A stretch of 64,000 nucleotides of DNA, from contig CABUIO010000002.1 of NCBI GenBank assembly GCA_902491625.1, forward strand, positions 124,001-188,000, written 5' to 3'. Below are positions 9,167 through 18,549 of this stretch, piece by piece. The position numbers and the translations under genes are program-made. The notes beneath the pieces were generated by a model. The model searched no databases. It was not told the DNA's origin and saw only the letters and a list, made by a program, of their open reading frames with translations. The stretch comes from an uncultured Porphyromonadaceae bacterium. Its GTDB lineage: Bacteria; Bacteroidota; Bacteroidia; Bacteroidales; Muribaculaceae. The stretch's first letter is position 1, and each line of letters opens with the position of its first letter.

Positions 9167-10045
9167 ATGGACAAATATCAGGAAGCGCTCAAAGCCATCA
9201 GTTTCAATGTCGACAAAGCGGTTGTCGATGCAGAAGTAGACAAAATCACAGAGAACTGCGAACAATATGCCACACAGGATGTCTACAAGTTCCTGTTCAA
9301 CAGCATAGACCTGACCACGCTCAGCACCACCGACTCGGTAAGCAGCGTGGCGCGTTTCACGGAGCGTGTCAACGACTTCGACAACGACTATCCCTATCTC
9401 CCCAACGTGGCCGCCATCTGCGTCTACAGCAATTTCGCCGAGGTCGTGAGCACGCATCTTGAAGTTCCCGAGGTTGATGTCGCCGTAGTTGCCGGCGGAT
9501 TTCCTTCGAGCCAGACATTCACTCCCGTGAAGATTGCCGACAGCGCCCTTGCGGTCAGCGGAGGCGCCGACGAGGTCGACATCGTGATGAACCTCGGCTA
9601 TTTCTTCGACGAGAACTACGAGGACCTGACCGACGAGATCATAGAGCTGAAGCACACAGTGAAGAACGGCAAGCTGAAGGTCATTCTGGAGACCGGAGCG
9701 CTCAAGAGCTACGAGAACATCCGCAAGGCTTCGGTGCTCGCCCTCTACAGCGAGGCGGACTTCCTGAAGACCAGCACCGGCAAGATCTACGAGGGCGCCA
9801 CACTTCCCGCCGCCTACGTGATGTGCCGCTGCATCAAGGAATACTACGACCGCACAGGCCTCAAGGTCGGCTTCAAGGCTGCCGGCGGCGTGCGCACGAC
9901 AGCCGACGCCCTGCGCTACTACGCCATCGTCAAAGAGGTGCTCGGCGACGAATGGCTCTGCCACGATCTCTTCCGTATCGGAGCATCGTCGCTGGCCAAC
10001 AATCTACTCTCATCTATTCTCGGCGAGGAGGTAAAATATTTCTGA
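9167..10045 (+). CDS. deoC: Deoxyribose-phosphate aldolase
   Basis: A 292-residue cytoplasmic class I aldolase that splits 2-deoxyribose 5-phosphate into glyceraldehyde 3-phosphate and acetaldehyde, in deoxynucleoside breakdown. The Schiff-base lysine is K201 in FLKTSTGK, the second active-site lysine is K237 in GFKAAGGVRT, and the proton-relay aspartate is D138 in DEVDIVMN. The protein is somewhat longer than the E. coli enzyme, with an extra N-terminal helix region of about 40 residues. A perfect -7 box lies upstream. The next gene begins one base after its stop, so the two are probably transcribed together. Confidence 0.95.
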   Translation: MDKYQEALKAISFNVDKAVVDAEVDKITENCEQYATQDVYKFLFNSIDLTTLSTTDSVSSVARFTERVNDFDNDYPYLPNVAAICVYSNFAEVVSTHLEVPEVDVAVVAGGFPSSQTFTPVKIADSALAVSGGADEVDIVMNLGYFFDENYEDLTDEIIELKHTVKNGKLKVILETGALKSYENIRKASVLALYSEADFLKTSTGKIYEGATLPAAYVMCRCIKEYYDRTGLKVGFKAAGGVRTTADALRYYAIVKEVLGDEWLCHDLFRIGASSLANNLLSSILGEEVKYF

Positions 10046-10046
10046 T

Positions 10047-10781
10047 ATGCCGGTACCTCCTCCTGTTCCCCCCACGACTCCGACGACACCTCCGGCTCCG
10101 CCGCAGCTTTCGGCTCCGCGACCCGCACCTCAGCCGACTCCGAAAGCAGCCGCCAAGAAACGCTCCAACAAAGCGATACCGTGGATAATCGGCGGTATCG
10201 TCCTGCTGATTCTCGCAGGCATCGCGGCCATCCTGCTGATTGTGTTCGCGGGATGGAAAGCCTTCGACAAATACTCCGACACCCGCGAAAAAATCGAGGA
10301 GATCGAAGAGTTCCCCGACCCGGGCAGTTCCGATGACTTCACGGCCGTCGACGAGATAGACTTCGAGCCTGTTCCGGCCGAGATCATCGACGAGACGGAG
10401 GTCGTGACAGACGACATCGTCACGGAGCCGGAAGTTCCCGCCGGGCACGCATGGTACGCCTCGCTCTCGCCCGGCATGTACCGCCTCAACGCCACGCTCT
10501 ACGACCCCGCGAAGCCGGAAAAGAAATACAAATGCCATGTCGATTTCCGCTACAACGGCGCGTGCAACGCCCTGAGCGACTGCAAATACGTCAATGACAG
10601 CTACGGAGGTGAATTCAACGTCAGCGGCACCTACGACAGCGGACGCCTCACATTCCGCGGGCACGAAGGGAGCAACAATTTCGACATCGACACCAACTGG
10701 ATGGGCGGCAACCGCTTCGCCGGCACGTCGACCTACGGCACCACCACCATCGTCGCCGAAGCCTCCCTCTCGCCGCTGTAA
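10047..10781 (+). CDS. Proline-rich single-pass membrane protein, function unknown
   Basis: A 244-residue protein. Residues 1-35 are almost entirely Pro, Thr, Ala and Gln, followed by a basic patch (KAAAKKRSNK), one strong membrane helix (about 45-69), an acidic segment (73-140, many Asp/Glu), and a C-terminal domain of about 95 residues with Tyr/Gly-rich beta-type sequence. The Pro-rich then basic N-terminus should be cytoplasmic and the C-terminal domain periplasmic. It lies one base after deoC and 32 bases before the SNF2 helicase gene. I do not recognise the C-terminal domain. Confidence 0.7.
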   Translation: MPVPPPVPPTTPTTPPAPPQLSAPRPAPQPTPKAAAKKRSNKAIPWIIGGIVLLILAGIAAILLIVFAGWKAFDKYSDTREKIEEIEEFPDPGSSDDFTAVDEIDFEPVPAEIIDETEVVTDDIVTEPEVPAGHAWYASLSPGMYRLNATLYDPAKPEKKYKCHVDFRYNGACNALSDCKYVNDSYGGEFNVSGTYDSGRLTFRGHEGSNNFDIDTNWMGGNRFAGTSTYGTTTIVAEASLSPL

Positions 10782-10813
10782 ACTCATCCCCAACAGACCA
10801 ACCTCCACACAAT

Positions 10814-13609
10814 TTGGAAACAACAGATTTCGAAAAGCTCTTTTCCACCCTCACTCCCATAAAGACTTCCGGCGACCGCGACGTGAAAACAAGCCGCAAG
10901 CCACTTTTCATGGTTACGGTCTCGGATTCGGGGGAACCTTTCATCACCGTGCTCGACAACGACATCTCACGCATGTCTGCAATCGACCGGCGCATCTATG
11001 ACGAAATACAGAACCAGACCTCCTCCGCTTCAGACATCTTCGGCATCGGAGGCCTCCGGTCGTCTGTCAAGGAAACCGTGTCGCTGTGGGATAATCCCTA
11101 TATCGTGCGTCTTCTCTCAAGGAGCAGGTCTGTGGTGGGAAAGAACCGGAAACCTGTCACGTTTTCCGAAGATCCCGCCTATCTCCTGCTCCGTCTCGAC
11201 CTTCCGTCCAAGGAGCAAAAGGCCGACGCATCCCTTTTTCTTCGTGCCGCCGAAAAGGAATCTGCCGATTTCACTTTCCTCGACGACACCCACGTGCTCT
11301 GCGACGAAAAAGTGTTCACAGTAGAGACTGTCGGAGCCAACTATCCGCACATCCGTAAGCTTGTCGAGCCGGTTCCGAGGGAGATGCTGGAGTCGTTCCT
11401 CACCCTTTTCCTCACCTTCACCGAGAACATCGTCCCCGAGCTAAACGGCGTGAGGGCACGCACCGACAAGACACCCGAACACGCCGTCCCCACTCTCTTT
11501 CTTGAAAAAGTGGCCGCTGACAAGGCGCTCTATCTGCGCGTCGGCATCTCCCTGGAATCTCTCGGCTCAGGCATTCCGGCCGGAATGGAAGTGACACGCA
11601 CCGCGTCTGTCTCCACCGGCGGCACGATCACGATACGTACCGTCGAAGAATGCGACGTCAGCGGCCACGCCGACGAGCTGGAGAAGATGATCCTTTCTTC
11701 CGCGCCCGACCGCCACGCCCGAAAGGAGGTCTACCGCGAGGGAGGGTTCTTCATCATACCCGAAGCCACGGCAGGACCTTTCCTGCTGCGCTGCCTTCCG
11801 CAGGTGCTCGAAGATTTCCGCCTCGTAGGCAGCGAGAAACTGAAGGAATACAAGATCGTGGCAGCCGTCCCGAAGGTCAACCTCAGGCTCTCCTCCGGAA
11901 TCGACTTCCTCGAAGGTGACGGCGAGGTGACCGTGGGCGACGAGAAATTCTCGATTGCCGACCTCCTGAAACGCCTCAACCACAAACGCTACGTACAGCT
12001 TTCCGACGGCAACCGGGCCATCCTCGACGAAAACTACATCAACCGTCTCCAACGCCTTTTCCGACGCCGCGACAAGGAGGGGCGCATCCGCGTCACGCTC
12101 TTCGACCTTCCGGAGGTCGAAGAACTGATCCAAAAGAAGATAACAGGCGATTTCGCCTCTCACGCCCGCAAGACGCTACAGGGATTCAACTCCCTTGCCA
12201 CCGAAAAGACGCCCGGCTACAAAGTCAACGCCACACTGCGTCCCTATCAGATCGAGGGCGTCAAATGGCTCAAATATCTCTACGACAACAAACTGGGCGG
12301 ATGCCTCGCCGACGATATGGGTCTCGGAAAGACACTCCAGACCATAGCCCTCCTCTCGATGGTATATCCCGGCGCCAAGCTTCCCTCGCTCATCGTGATG
12401 CCCCGCAGCCTCCTATTCAACTGGGAGAAAGAGCTCGACCGTTTTGCGCCGCAGCTCACCCACAGCACCTACTACGGTTCCGATCGCAAGCTCGACGAGG
12501 TTCTTAAGAGCGACATAATACTCACCACCTACGCCGTGATGCGCAACGACATAATGATGCTAAAGGAACATGAGTTTCAATGCGTCGTGCTTGATGAGTC
12601 GCAGAACATCAAGACCTACACCGCGCAGACAACCGTGGCCGTGCAGCTCCTCCGCTCCGACCACCGCCTTGCCCTCTCCGGCACTCCGATGGAGAACAAT
12701 CTCACGGAGATCTACTCCCTCTTCCGCTTCCTCAACCCCACGATGTTCGGCACGGTCGAGGATTTCAACGCCTCCTACACATATCCCATACAGAAGTCCG
12801 GCGACAAGGACGCAACGATCTCCCTGCGGCGCCGCATCTTCCCCTTCATCCTGCGCCGCCTCAAGCGCGACGTCCTATCCGACCTCCCCGAGCGTATCGA
12901 CCAGACAATCTACGTGGAAATGTCGGCCGAACAGAAGAGCCTCTACAACGAACGCCGCATGATGTTCCGCGACGAGATCAACCGCAAGATCGCCACTGAA
13001 GGCCTGCATAAATCCCGATTCGCCCTTTTCCAGGCACTCTCCGAGCTGCGCCGCATAGCATCCGTGCCCGAGGCCCTTTCCGACGGCAAGGTGTCCTCAC
13101 CGAAGATCGACGAGCTTCTCGAATCGGTGGAATCGGCTGTCAGCAACGGCCACAAGACCGTAGTGTTCTTCAACTTCCTTGCCGGACTCGAGATCGTCAT
13201 GTCGCGCCTGGATGCGCTCGGCATCGGTTTCGAGACCATGACAGGTTCAACCTCGGCTTCCGGCCGCAAGCGCATCGTGGAGCGCTTCCAGTCCGACCCG
13301 CAGTGCATGGTGATGCTACTCACGCTGAAAGTCGGAGGCGTCGGCCTCAACCTCACCGCAGCCGACACTGTCTATATCTTCGAGCCATGGTGGAACAAAG
13401 CAGCCGAGGAACAGGCCATCAACCGTCTGCACCGCATCGGTCAGAAATCGGTGGTCAGCTCTTTTTCCCTCATCACCGTGGGCACCATCGAAGAGAAGAT
13501 CCTCCAGCTCCAGCAGCAGAAAAGCGATCTCATCGACGAACTCATCAGCGCCGACGGCACAGGAGCAAAACAACTCACCCAACAGGACATCGACTTCATC
13601 CTCTCATGA
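10814..13609 (+). CDS. SNF2-family DEAD/DEAH-box helicase
   Basis: A 931-residue Swi2/Snf2-type ATPase. The N-terminal 430 residues are lineage-specific. The two RecA-like lobes follow, with Walker A DDMGLGKT at 500-507 (K506), a Walker B variant DESQ at 594-597, the SGTPMENN motif III region, and the C-terminal motif HRIGQ at about 873. Such proteins move along duplex DNA and remodel protein-DNA complexes; in bacteria they resemble RapA-like or phage-defence helicases, but no defence partner can be named here. The start is taken as TTG at 10814; the first in-frame ATG is about 30 codons further in, so the true start is uncertain. Its stop overlaps the next start by four bases (ATGA), implying coupled translation. 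Confidence 0.9.
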   Translation: METTDFEKLFSTLTPIKTSGDRDVKTSRKPLFMVTVSDSGEPFITVLDNDISRMSAIDRRIYDEIQNQTSSASDIFGIGGLRSSVKETVSLWDNPYIVRLLSRSRSVVGKNRKPVTFSEDPAYLLLRLDLPSKEQKADASLFLRAAEKESADFTFLDDTHVLCDEKVFTVETVGANYPHIRKLVEPVPREMLESFLTLFLTFTENIVPELNGVRARTDKTPEHAVPTLFLEKVAADKALYLRVGISLESLGSGIPAGMEVTRTASVSTGGTITIRTVEECDVSGHADELEKMILSSAPDRHARKEVYREGGFFIIPEATAGPFLLRCLPQVLEDFRLVGSEKLKEYKIVAAVPKVNLRLSSGIDFLEGDGEVTVGDEKFSIADLLKRLNHKRYVQLSDGNRAILDENYINRLQRLFRRRDKEGRIRVTLFDLPEVEELIQKKITGDFASHARKTLQGFNSLATEKTPGYKVNATLRPYQIEGVKWLKYLYDNKLGGCLADDMGLGKTLQTIALLSMVYPGAKLPSLIVMPRSLLFNWEKELDRFAPQLTHSTYYGSDRKLDEVLKSDIILTTYAVMRNDIMMLKEHEFQCVVLDESQNIKTYTAQTTVAVQLLRSDHRLALSGTPMENNLTEIYSLFRFLNPTMFGTVEDFNASYTYPIQKSGDKDATISLRRRIFPFILRRLKRDVLSDLPERIDQTIYVEMSAEQKSLYNERRMMFRDEINRKIATEGLHKSRFALFQALSELRRIASVPEALSDGKVSSPKIDELLESVESAVSNGHKTVVFFNFLAGLEIVMSRLDALGIGFETMTGSTSASGRKRIVERFQSDPQCMVMLLTLKVGGVGLNLTAADTVYIFEPWWNKAAEEQAINRLHRIGQKSVVSSFSLITVGTIEEKILQLQQQKSDLIDELISADGTGAKQLTQQDIDFILS

Positions 13610-15456
13610 CAACAAGCGACGAAAACATAATCACCCTCAGCCTTCCGGAAAGAAACAAATTCCTTCCGTCCGGACTCACGAGCGTTAACAAAGAAGGACT
13701 CTATAATATGCTCGCCACGCTGCATGTCATCCTTAAAGGGCGCTCCATTGAGTTCACAAAAGGCTCCGCGCCGAAAACGGTGGAGCTTTTCAGAAGGTTC
13801 ATGGATCTATACGATTCAAGGAAACTCCTTAGGTCTAATCTTGAAACCATCTATCTCGCCCTCTGCTCCGACTTTGCCAATGTAGTCGCCCTCGCACGCT
13901 GCGACCGCCACGTTCACGACACATGGGAACTGTTGCTGAGGGAACCTCTGGTCTCGCAGACAGCTGCTGCTGCGGCGTTAGACCGCAAACTGATGACAGA
14001 AATTCCGAACTACTGGAATAACAATTGCTTCAACGAACCTGCGTTCTTTCCCCTGGTAATCACGCGAAAAGAAAACGACTATTATTATTACAGCAAGAGT
14101 ACGCCTGTAGAGTATTCACTCCCTCCGAAAACCAGAAAGAAGCTTATCGAGATGTTCTATGGGGATGCAGGTCTCACACCGGTCATTGTCAAGGATCTTC
14201 CCGACAGCAAGGAGTTCATCACGGAGAATTTCGAGAACCAGATAGCATCCGACCTCATATTTCTATCCGGACTCGCCTTGACTGGATCGCCGCTCACCGC
14301 CACCGGATCGCTCACCGCAGCGAAACTCAAGACCATCAAAAAGAGTTTCACGACTCCCGGATTCCGCCCCTACGGCAGCGAATATCAGCTTGACCGCGTG
14401 GAACTTCTCGTCATCACATACTTCGACATCCCCAAGCCCGGAGGAAAAGAGGAGGAGACGATAGTGGATGTTCCCTTCTTCGGCTTATCTGTGGCCCGGG
14501 AATTATGCCGCCGCATTTCCGGCACACAGTTCGGCGCATTCTTCCCTGAATTCAAAGGAATGACGAAAGCCTCCACGGCCGATGCCCACACCTCGGCATT
14601 CGTAGAATTCATCAACAAACTGCTGAAACAGGCCCGCGGGTCATGGCTCTCATTGGCGAATCTGCGTACACTCCTGCTTTGCCACTCCTCAACACGCATG
14701 ACTGCGGACGGCTATACACCTCTGTTCGGAGCGCGGTCATACACCCACAGATTTGAATACAAGGATCCGGCAGCCGAGAAAAAGAACAGGGGACTCACCG
14801 ACTTCGACCGTTTCGACTTCCCCTTCTTGCTGCGATGGCTCCGCTATCTCTGCGGCATGGGCATTCTGGAGACCGCAGATGCCGGGACATCTGAAGAGGA
14901 TGATCCGTTCGAAGGACTGCGCTACGTCCGCCTCACTCCTCTCGGACTCTACGCTCTGGGCATCGCCAATGACTATAAGCCTCAGGCGCTCCCCGTACTC
15001 GGCAAACAGATCGAATATGACGACGCTTCCGGCATCATAACACTGCTCGACGACAACTGCCCCTTCATGCTGTTCATCACACAGATCGCCACGCCGATCA
15101 GCTCGCGCCGCTACCGCGTCACGGTGAACTCGCTGCTGAAAAACTGCTCGGATTCCGCTGACCTCGACAGCTGCATACGCAATCTGAAATCCATCATATC
15201 TCTCGACGACAATCCCATACTTAAACGCATGGCGGAAGAAGCCTCCAACCGCACCGATCTAAGCGTTCCGATACGGGAGTCATACACCCTCATGCAGCTG
15301 CGCAGCAACGTGCCCGGACTCGCCGACGCCATACGCAACTGCCGGGAGATCCGCGAGAACGTCATTCTGGCCGAAGACGGCATCCTGCTCATGGAATACT
15401 CTTTTCAGACGCGTTTCCGCGAACTCCTCCGCCAGCGCGGCTACCTCCTCGACTGA
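13606..15456 (+). CDS. SNF2 helicase-associated protein of unknown function
   Basis: A 616-residue soluble protein with no signal peptide or membrane segment. The start at 13606 overlaps the helicase stop, which fixes the reading frame. It has no motif I can name. The final 150 residues (hydrophobic beta strand, SSRRYRVT, helical repeats, then VILAEDGILLME) faintly recall the helicase-associated C-terminal module seen with XPB/Ssl2-type bacterial helicases, but I cannot verify this. Translational coupling to the SNF2 gene suggests the two act as a complex. A run of four tyrosines near residue 160 is a small oddity. No partner nuclease or methylase is nearby. Confidence 0.75.
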   Translation: MTTSDENIITLSLPERNKFLPSGLTSVNKEGLYNMLATLHVILKGRSIEFTKGSAPKTVELFRRFMDLYDSRKLLRSNLETIYLALCSDFANVVALARCDRHVHDTWELLLREPLVSQTAAAAALDRKLMTEIPNYWNNNCFNEPAFFPLVITRKENDYYYYSKSTPVEYSLPPKTRKKLIEMFYGDAGLTPVIVKDLPDSKEFITENFENQIASDLIFLSGLALTGSPLTATGSLTAAKLKTIKKSFTTPGFRPYGSEYQLDRVELLVITYFDIPKPGGKEEETIVDVPFFGLSVARELCRRISGTQFGAFFPEFKGMTKASTADAHTSAFVEFINKLLKQARGSWLSLANLRTLLLCHSSTRMTADGYTPLFGARSYTHRFEYKDPAAEKKNRGLTDFDRFDFPFLLRWLRYLCGMGILETADAGTSEEDDPFEGLRYVRLTPLGLYALGIANDYKPQALPVLGKQIEYDDASGIITLLDDNCPFMLFITQIATPISSRRYRVTVNSLLKNCSDSADLDSCIRNLKSIISLDDNPILKRMAEEASNRTDLSVPIRESYTLMQLRSNVPGLADAIRNCREIRENVILAEDGILLMEYSFQTRFRELLRQRGYLLD

Positions 15457-15579
15457 ACCCGCACCCGAAAGTCTGCATCCGAAAGTCGCATTCCGACAAA
15501 AAAGCCGGAGACCGACCAAAATTATTTGAAACCGTATCAAATAGTGTGTCAAAAGCGCCGGACCGGAGGTTCGGCCGTA

Positions 15580-15734
15580 TTGCCAACCGCGGCCTTCAGG
15601 CCGTGGAAGGATATCGCTTAGAATAATCAGTCGCGGAGCGACGTTGTGTGGTAGCGGCTTTACCATACACGCATCGCTCTGCGACGCGTCTGTTTATATT
15701 GCTCTCTCCACGGCCTGAAGGCCGCGGTTGGCAA
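15580..15734. repeat. Nested inverted-repeat element, family B, copy 1
   Basis: Perfect 28-bp inverted arms at 15580-15607 and 15707-15734, each containing the palindromic 'cggccttcaggccg'. Inside is a second inverted pair (tcgcggagcgacg and catcgctctgcgac). It is closely similar in sequence and layout to 33178-33339. It occupies part of the 858-base gap 15457-16314. Confidence 0.8.
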
Positions 15735-15822
15735 CACAGACAGACCTCCAGCCTGTCCCAGCGTCGCCACATTTGACAGTTCTGAAACAAAAGTTGACCC
15801 GGCGCTCCGCGCTTTTGACTCA

Positions 15823-15916
15823 TCTACTGTTCTCCTGTCAAAAACTCCTGAATCTCCTGTCCTCTCTAAAAAACTTCACCTCCTGTTCTACTGTCTAATA
15901 ACTTGTTTTACTGTCC
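15823..15916. repeat. Degenerate short repeats (ctcctgt / tactgtc)
   Basis: The hexamer-like units ctactgt, ctcctgt and tactgtc recur at least six times in under 100 bases, separated by A/T-rich spacers. There is no open frame. The tract resembles the degenerate repeats at 42966-43055 in style but not in sequence. Confidence 0.45.
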
Positions 15917-15961
15917 AAAAAAAATACAGAAAGCGGAGAGTCTCTCGATTCTCCGCTTCTG
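15917..15961 (-). terminator. Strong intrinsic terminator on the minus strand with no known gene feeding it
   Basis: On the minus strand, cagaagcggagaa...ctctccgctttctg (15961-15927) forms a long GC-rich stem and is followed at once by TA and eight T (15924-15917). No minus-strand coding frame of useful length lies between here and dapB. The rest of the gap (15962-16314) holds A/T-rich sequence with 'actaactaactaa' repeats and nothing else I can identify. Confidence 0.6.
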
Positions 15962-16314
15962 TGTCGTCTTTAACTAATTCGACAAATAACTAACTAACTA
16001 ATTAACCTAATATCAACATTTATCTATTTACCAAAAATCTATCTTTACTAAAGTGTATTTCCATAGTCTTCGATTGAGATTTCGGACTATCGTGCGTTGT
16101 GAAGCTTTTGAACTGCTCTGTTTCAAGTCGCTTTACGCTATTATAACGCGATGTCAGCCGGATGGTTCACAAGGCTTGGAGCGGTTTTCATATTTTTTAA
16201 CTGAATAAAGAGTACCGCAGAGCGCCGCGATGGCTCGGTTAGCGGATTTTTTTGTAAATTCGCGTCGTGATTGACGCGTTCACGCGTCTTATCAACAGTT
16301 CAAATCTTGAAATA

Positions 16315-17049
16315 ATGAAGATAGCGATCATAGGCTATGGCCGAATGGGTCATGCCATCGAAAAGACAGCGTTGCAACGCGGCCATGAGATAGTGGCTTG
16401 CATTGACAAGGACAATCAGCAGGATTTCGACTCCGATGCTTTCGCCTCGGCCGACGTGGCGATCGAGTTCACTAACGCCACACAGGCGCTCGACAACTTC
16501 CGGAAGGTCTGGAGCAAAGGGATACCAGTAGTGTCGGGCACAACCGGATGGTTCGCCTACGGGACTCTCTATTCACTGGGCAAGGAGGTAGAACGCAACG
16601 GCTACACCCTGCTCCATGCGTCCAACTTCTCCATCGGCGTCAATCTGCTTTTCGCTCTCAACAGTTATCTGGCGAAAATCATCGCGCCGTTCGACGAATA
16701 CAAGGTTTCGGTCAACGAGACGCATCATATCCATAAACTCGACCATCCTTCGGGCACTGCCATCGCCCTGGCCGACGAGATCATCGAGAACGACCACCGC
16801 TATGAGACATGGGTGGAGCCTCTCAGCGATGTCGTCGGCGTGGATTCCGTACCTATACGCTGTGAGCGCGAGGGAGAGAATCCCGGCTATCACAGAGTCA
16901 AATGGGAGTCCGCCACGGACTGCATCTCGATAAGCCATCAAGCCTACAGCCGCGATGGTTTCGCGCTCGGCGCAGTCCTCGCCGCCGAATGGCTCGTGAA
17001 GCAGCCCAAGGGGCACATCTATTCCCTAAAGGAGATGTTCAAATTCTAA
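16315..17049 (+). CDS. dapB: 4-hydroxy-tetrahydrodipicolinate reductase
   Basis: A 244-residue cytoplasmic enzyme that reduces the dipicolinate precursor with NAD(P)H in lysine and diaminopimelate synthesis, supplying peptidoglycan. Visible motifs are the Rossmann loop GYGRMG (7-12), SGTTGW (74-79), and the catalytic segment HHIHKLDHPSGTA (137-149; H137 and K141 are the expected acid and proton donor). An upstream GTG at 16267 would add 16 residues; the ATG at 16315 is chosen because it puts the first beta strand (MKIAIIGYG) at the N-terminus, as in the family. It is the first gene of a four-gene run with lepB, WbqC and DUF4294 genes. Confidence 0.95.
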   Translation: MKIAIIGYGRMGHAIEKTALQRGHEIVACIDKDNQQDFDSDAFASADVAIEFTNATQALDNFRKVWSKGIPVVSGTTGWFAYGTLYSLGKEVERNGYTLLHASNFSIGVNLLFALNSYLAKIIAPFDEYKVSVNETHHIHKLDHPSGTAIALADEIIENDHRYETWVEPLSDVVGVDSVPIRCEREGENPGYHRVKWESATDCISISHQAYSRDGFALGAVLAAEWLVKQPKGHIYSLKEMFKF

Positions 17050-17059
17050 AAATTTCATC

Positions 17060-18541
17060 ATGACTCAAAACGGAATGCCCTCGCCGGGCACTGACAATAA
17101 AAATACAGCCGAATCCGCTCCTGCAGCGCACCGCAGCTTCGGGGAACGCACCATGGACAGCATCCGCGCCACCAAGACCACACGCTGGATACGTTTCGGC
17201 CTCGTCGCCGCCATCTGGATCTGGTTCTGCATCTGGATGGACAATATGTGGCTGCTGCTTGTCCTCCCGCTCCTTTTCGACATCTACATCACAGGATTCA
17301 TACCCTTCACGTTCTGGAAGAAACACCCCAACAAGACAGTGAGACGCGTGGGCGGATGGGTCGACTCGATCATCTACGCCCTGATCCTTGTCTATTTCAC
17401 TTTCGCCTACGTCGGCCAGAACTACAAGATTCCTTCATCTTCGCTCGAAAAGACACTGCTCGTTGGCGATTATCTGTGGGTAAACAAGGTGACATACGGC
17501 CCGCGCGTACCCCAGACACCGCTGCATTTCCCCCTGACACAGCACACTCTTTTCGGCAAAAAGAGCTATCTGGATTTCTGGCAGGTCGACTACCACCGTC
17601 TGCCGGGCATGCGCAATGTCGAGCGCTACGACATCGTGGTCTTCAACGCTCCCCACTGCGACACAGTGGCATCGAAGATGCCCGAACCGGACTATTACCA
17701 TATCGTCTACTCCCTGGAGAACGATCCGCAGAATCCGGTGGAGGATGGCCGCAGATACATAGCCGACCATCCCGAGATGTTCGGCAAGCTCATATGGCGT
17801 CCTGTCGACCGCCGCGAAAACTACGTGAAGCGCGCCGTGGGTCTGCCGGGGGAACGTCTCAAGATCGTGGACGACATCGTCTACATCAACGGCAAGCCTC
17901 TCCCTGAGCCTGAATACGTACAGCACAACTACATCGTACCGATCGCCGAAGCGTTCACCGACGAAGACTGGACAGCCATAGGCATAAGCCCCGACGACCG
18001 CTCCGAGCCTCTCTCGGGCGACAATTTCCCATGGCAGTTCTACAATCTGCCGCTCACCTCCGAGATGCTGGCGAAAGTGACGAAAATGCCCAATTTGGCC
18101 GACAAACCGATCCGGCTCAACAAGGTCGGCGAGACATCGTTCGGCATATTCCCTCTCGAAGGCGACCTCAACTGGACGATGCAGAACATGGGCGAGCTGT
18201 GGATTCCGCGTCAGGGTTCCACTCTGAAGCTCACCAAGGAGAACCTGCCCATCTACCGCCGCATCATCGAGACCTACGAGGGCAACAAACTGGAGGTCAA
18301 GGGTGAGGACATCTTCATCAACGGCAAGAAGACCGACTTTTACACCTTCCGCATGGACTATTACTGGATGATGGGCGACAACCGCGACAATTCAGCCGAC
18401 TCCCGCTTCTGGGGCTTCGTGCCTGAAGATCATATCGTAGGCACGCCCGCCACAGTGCTTATCTCCTTCGACAAGGACGCATCATGGCTCAACAAGGTGC
18501 GCTGGAACAGAATCCTCCGCACGCCGAATCCCGACAAGTGA
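17060..18541 (+). CDS. lepB: Signal peptidase I
   Basis: A 493-residue inner-membrane serine protease that removes signal peptides after Sec export. Three hydrophobic segments (about 46-62, 63-82 and 103-119) precede the catalytic region. The nucleophile is S128 in IPSSSLEKTL, where the usual PSGSM reads PSSSL; the general base is K257 in YVKRAVGLPGE; and the conserved GDNRDNSADSRFWG box is near residues 438-451. The catalytic domain is expanded by about 150 residues between boxes compared with short Gram-positive enzymes, which is common in Bacteroidota. It lies ten bases after dapB and eight before the WbqC-type gene. Confidence 0.95.
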   Translation: MTQNGMPSPGTDNKNTAESAPAAHRSFGERTMDSIRATKTTRWIRFGLVAAIWIWFCIWMDNMWLLLVLPLLFDIYITGFIPFTFWKKHPNKTVRRVGGWVDSIIYALILVYFTFAYVGQNYKIPSSSLEKTLLVGDYLWVNKVTYGPRVPQTPLHFPLTQHTLFGKKSYLDFWQVDYHRLPGMRNVERYDIVVFNAPHCDTVASKMPEPDYYHIVYSLENDPQNPVEDGRRYIADHPEMFGKLIWRPVDRRENYVKRAVGLPGERLKIVDDIVYINGKPLPEPEYVQHNYIVPIAEAFTDEDWTAIGISPDDRSEPLSGDNFPWQFYNLPLTSEMLAKVTKMPNLADKPIRLNKVGETSFGIFPLEGDLNWTMQNMGELWIPRQGSTLKLTKENLPIYRRIIETYEGNKLEVKGEDIFINGKKTDFYTFRMDYYWMMGDNRDNSADSRFWGFVPEDHIVGTPATVLISFDKDASWLNKVRWNRILRTPNPDK

Positions 18542-18549
18542 CCGAACCC

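Noticed and set aside
13303..13605. A 101-codon upstream extension of the SNF2 partner gene
   Set aside because: It overlaps the end of the helicase in another frame with Arg/His-rich shadow sequence; the ATGA overlap at 13606 is the natural start.
16255..16262. TAAATTCG as the dapB promoter
   Set aside because: It has a mismatch to TAnnTTTG and no TTG at the right distance.
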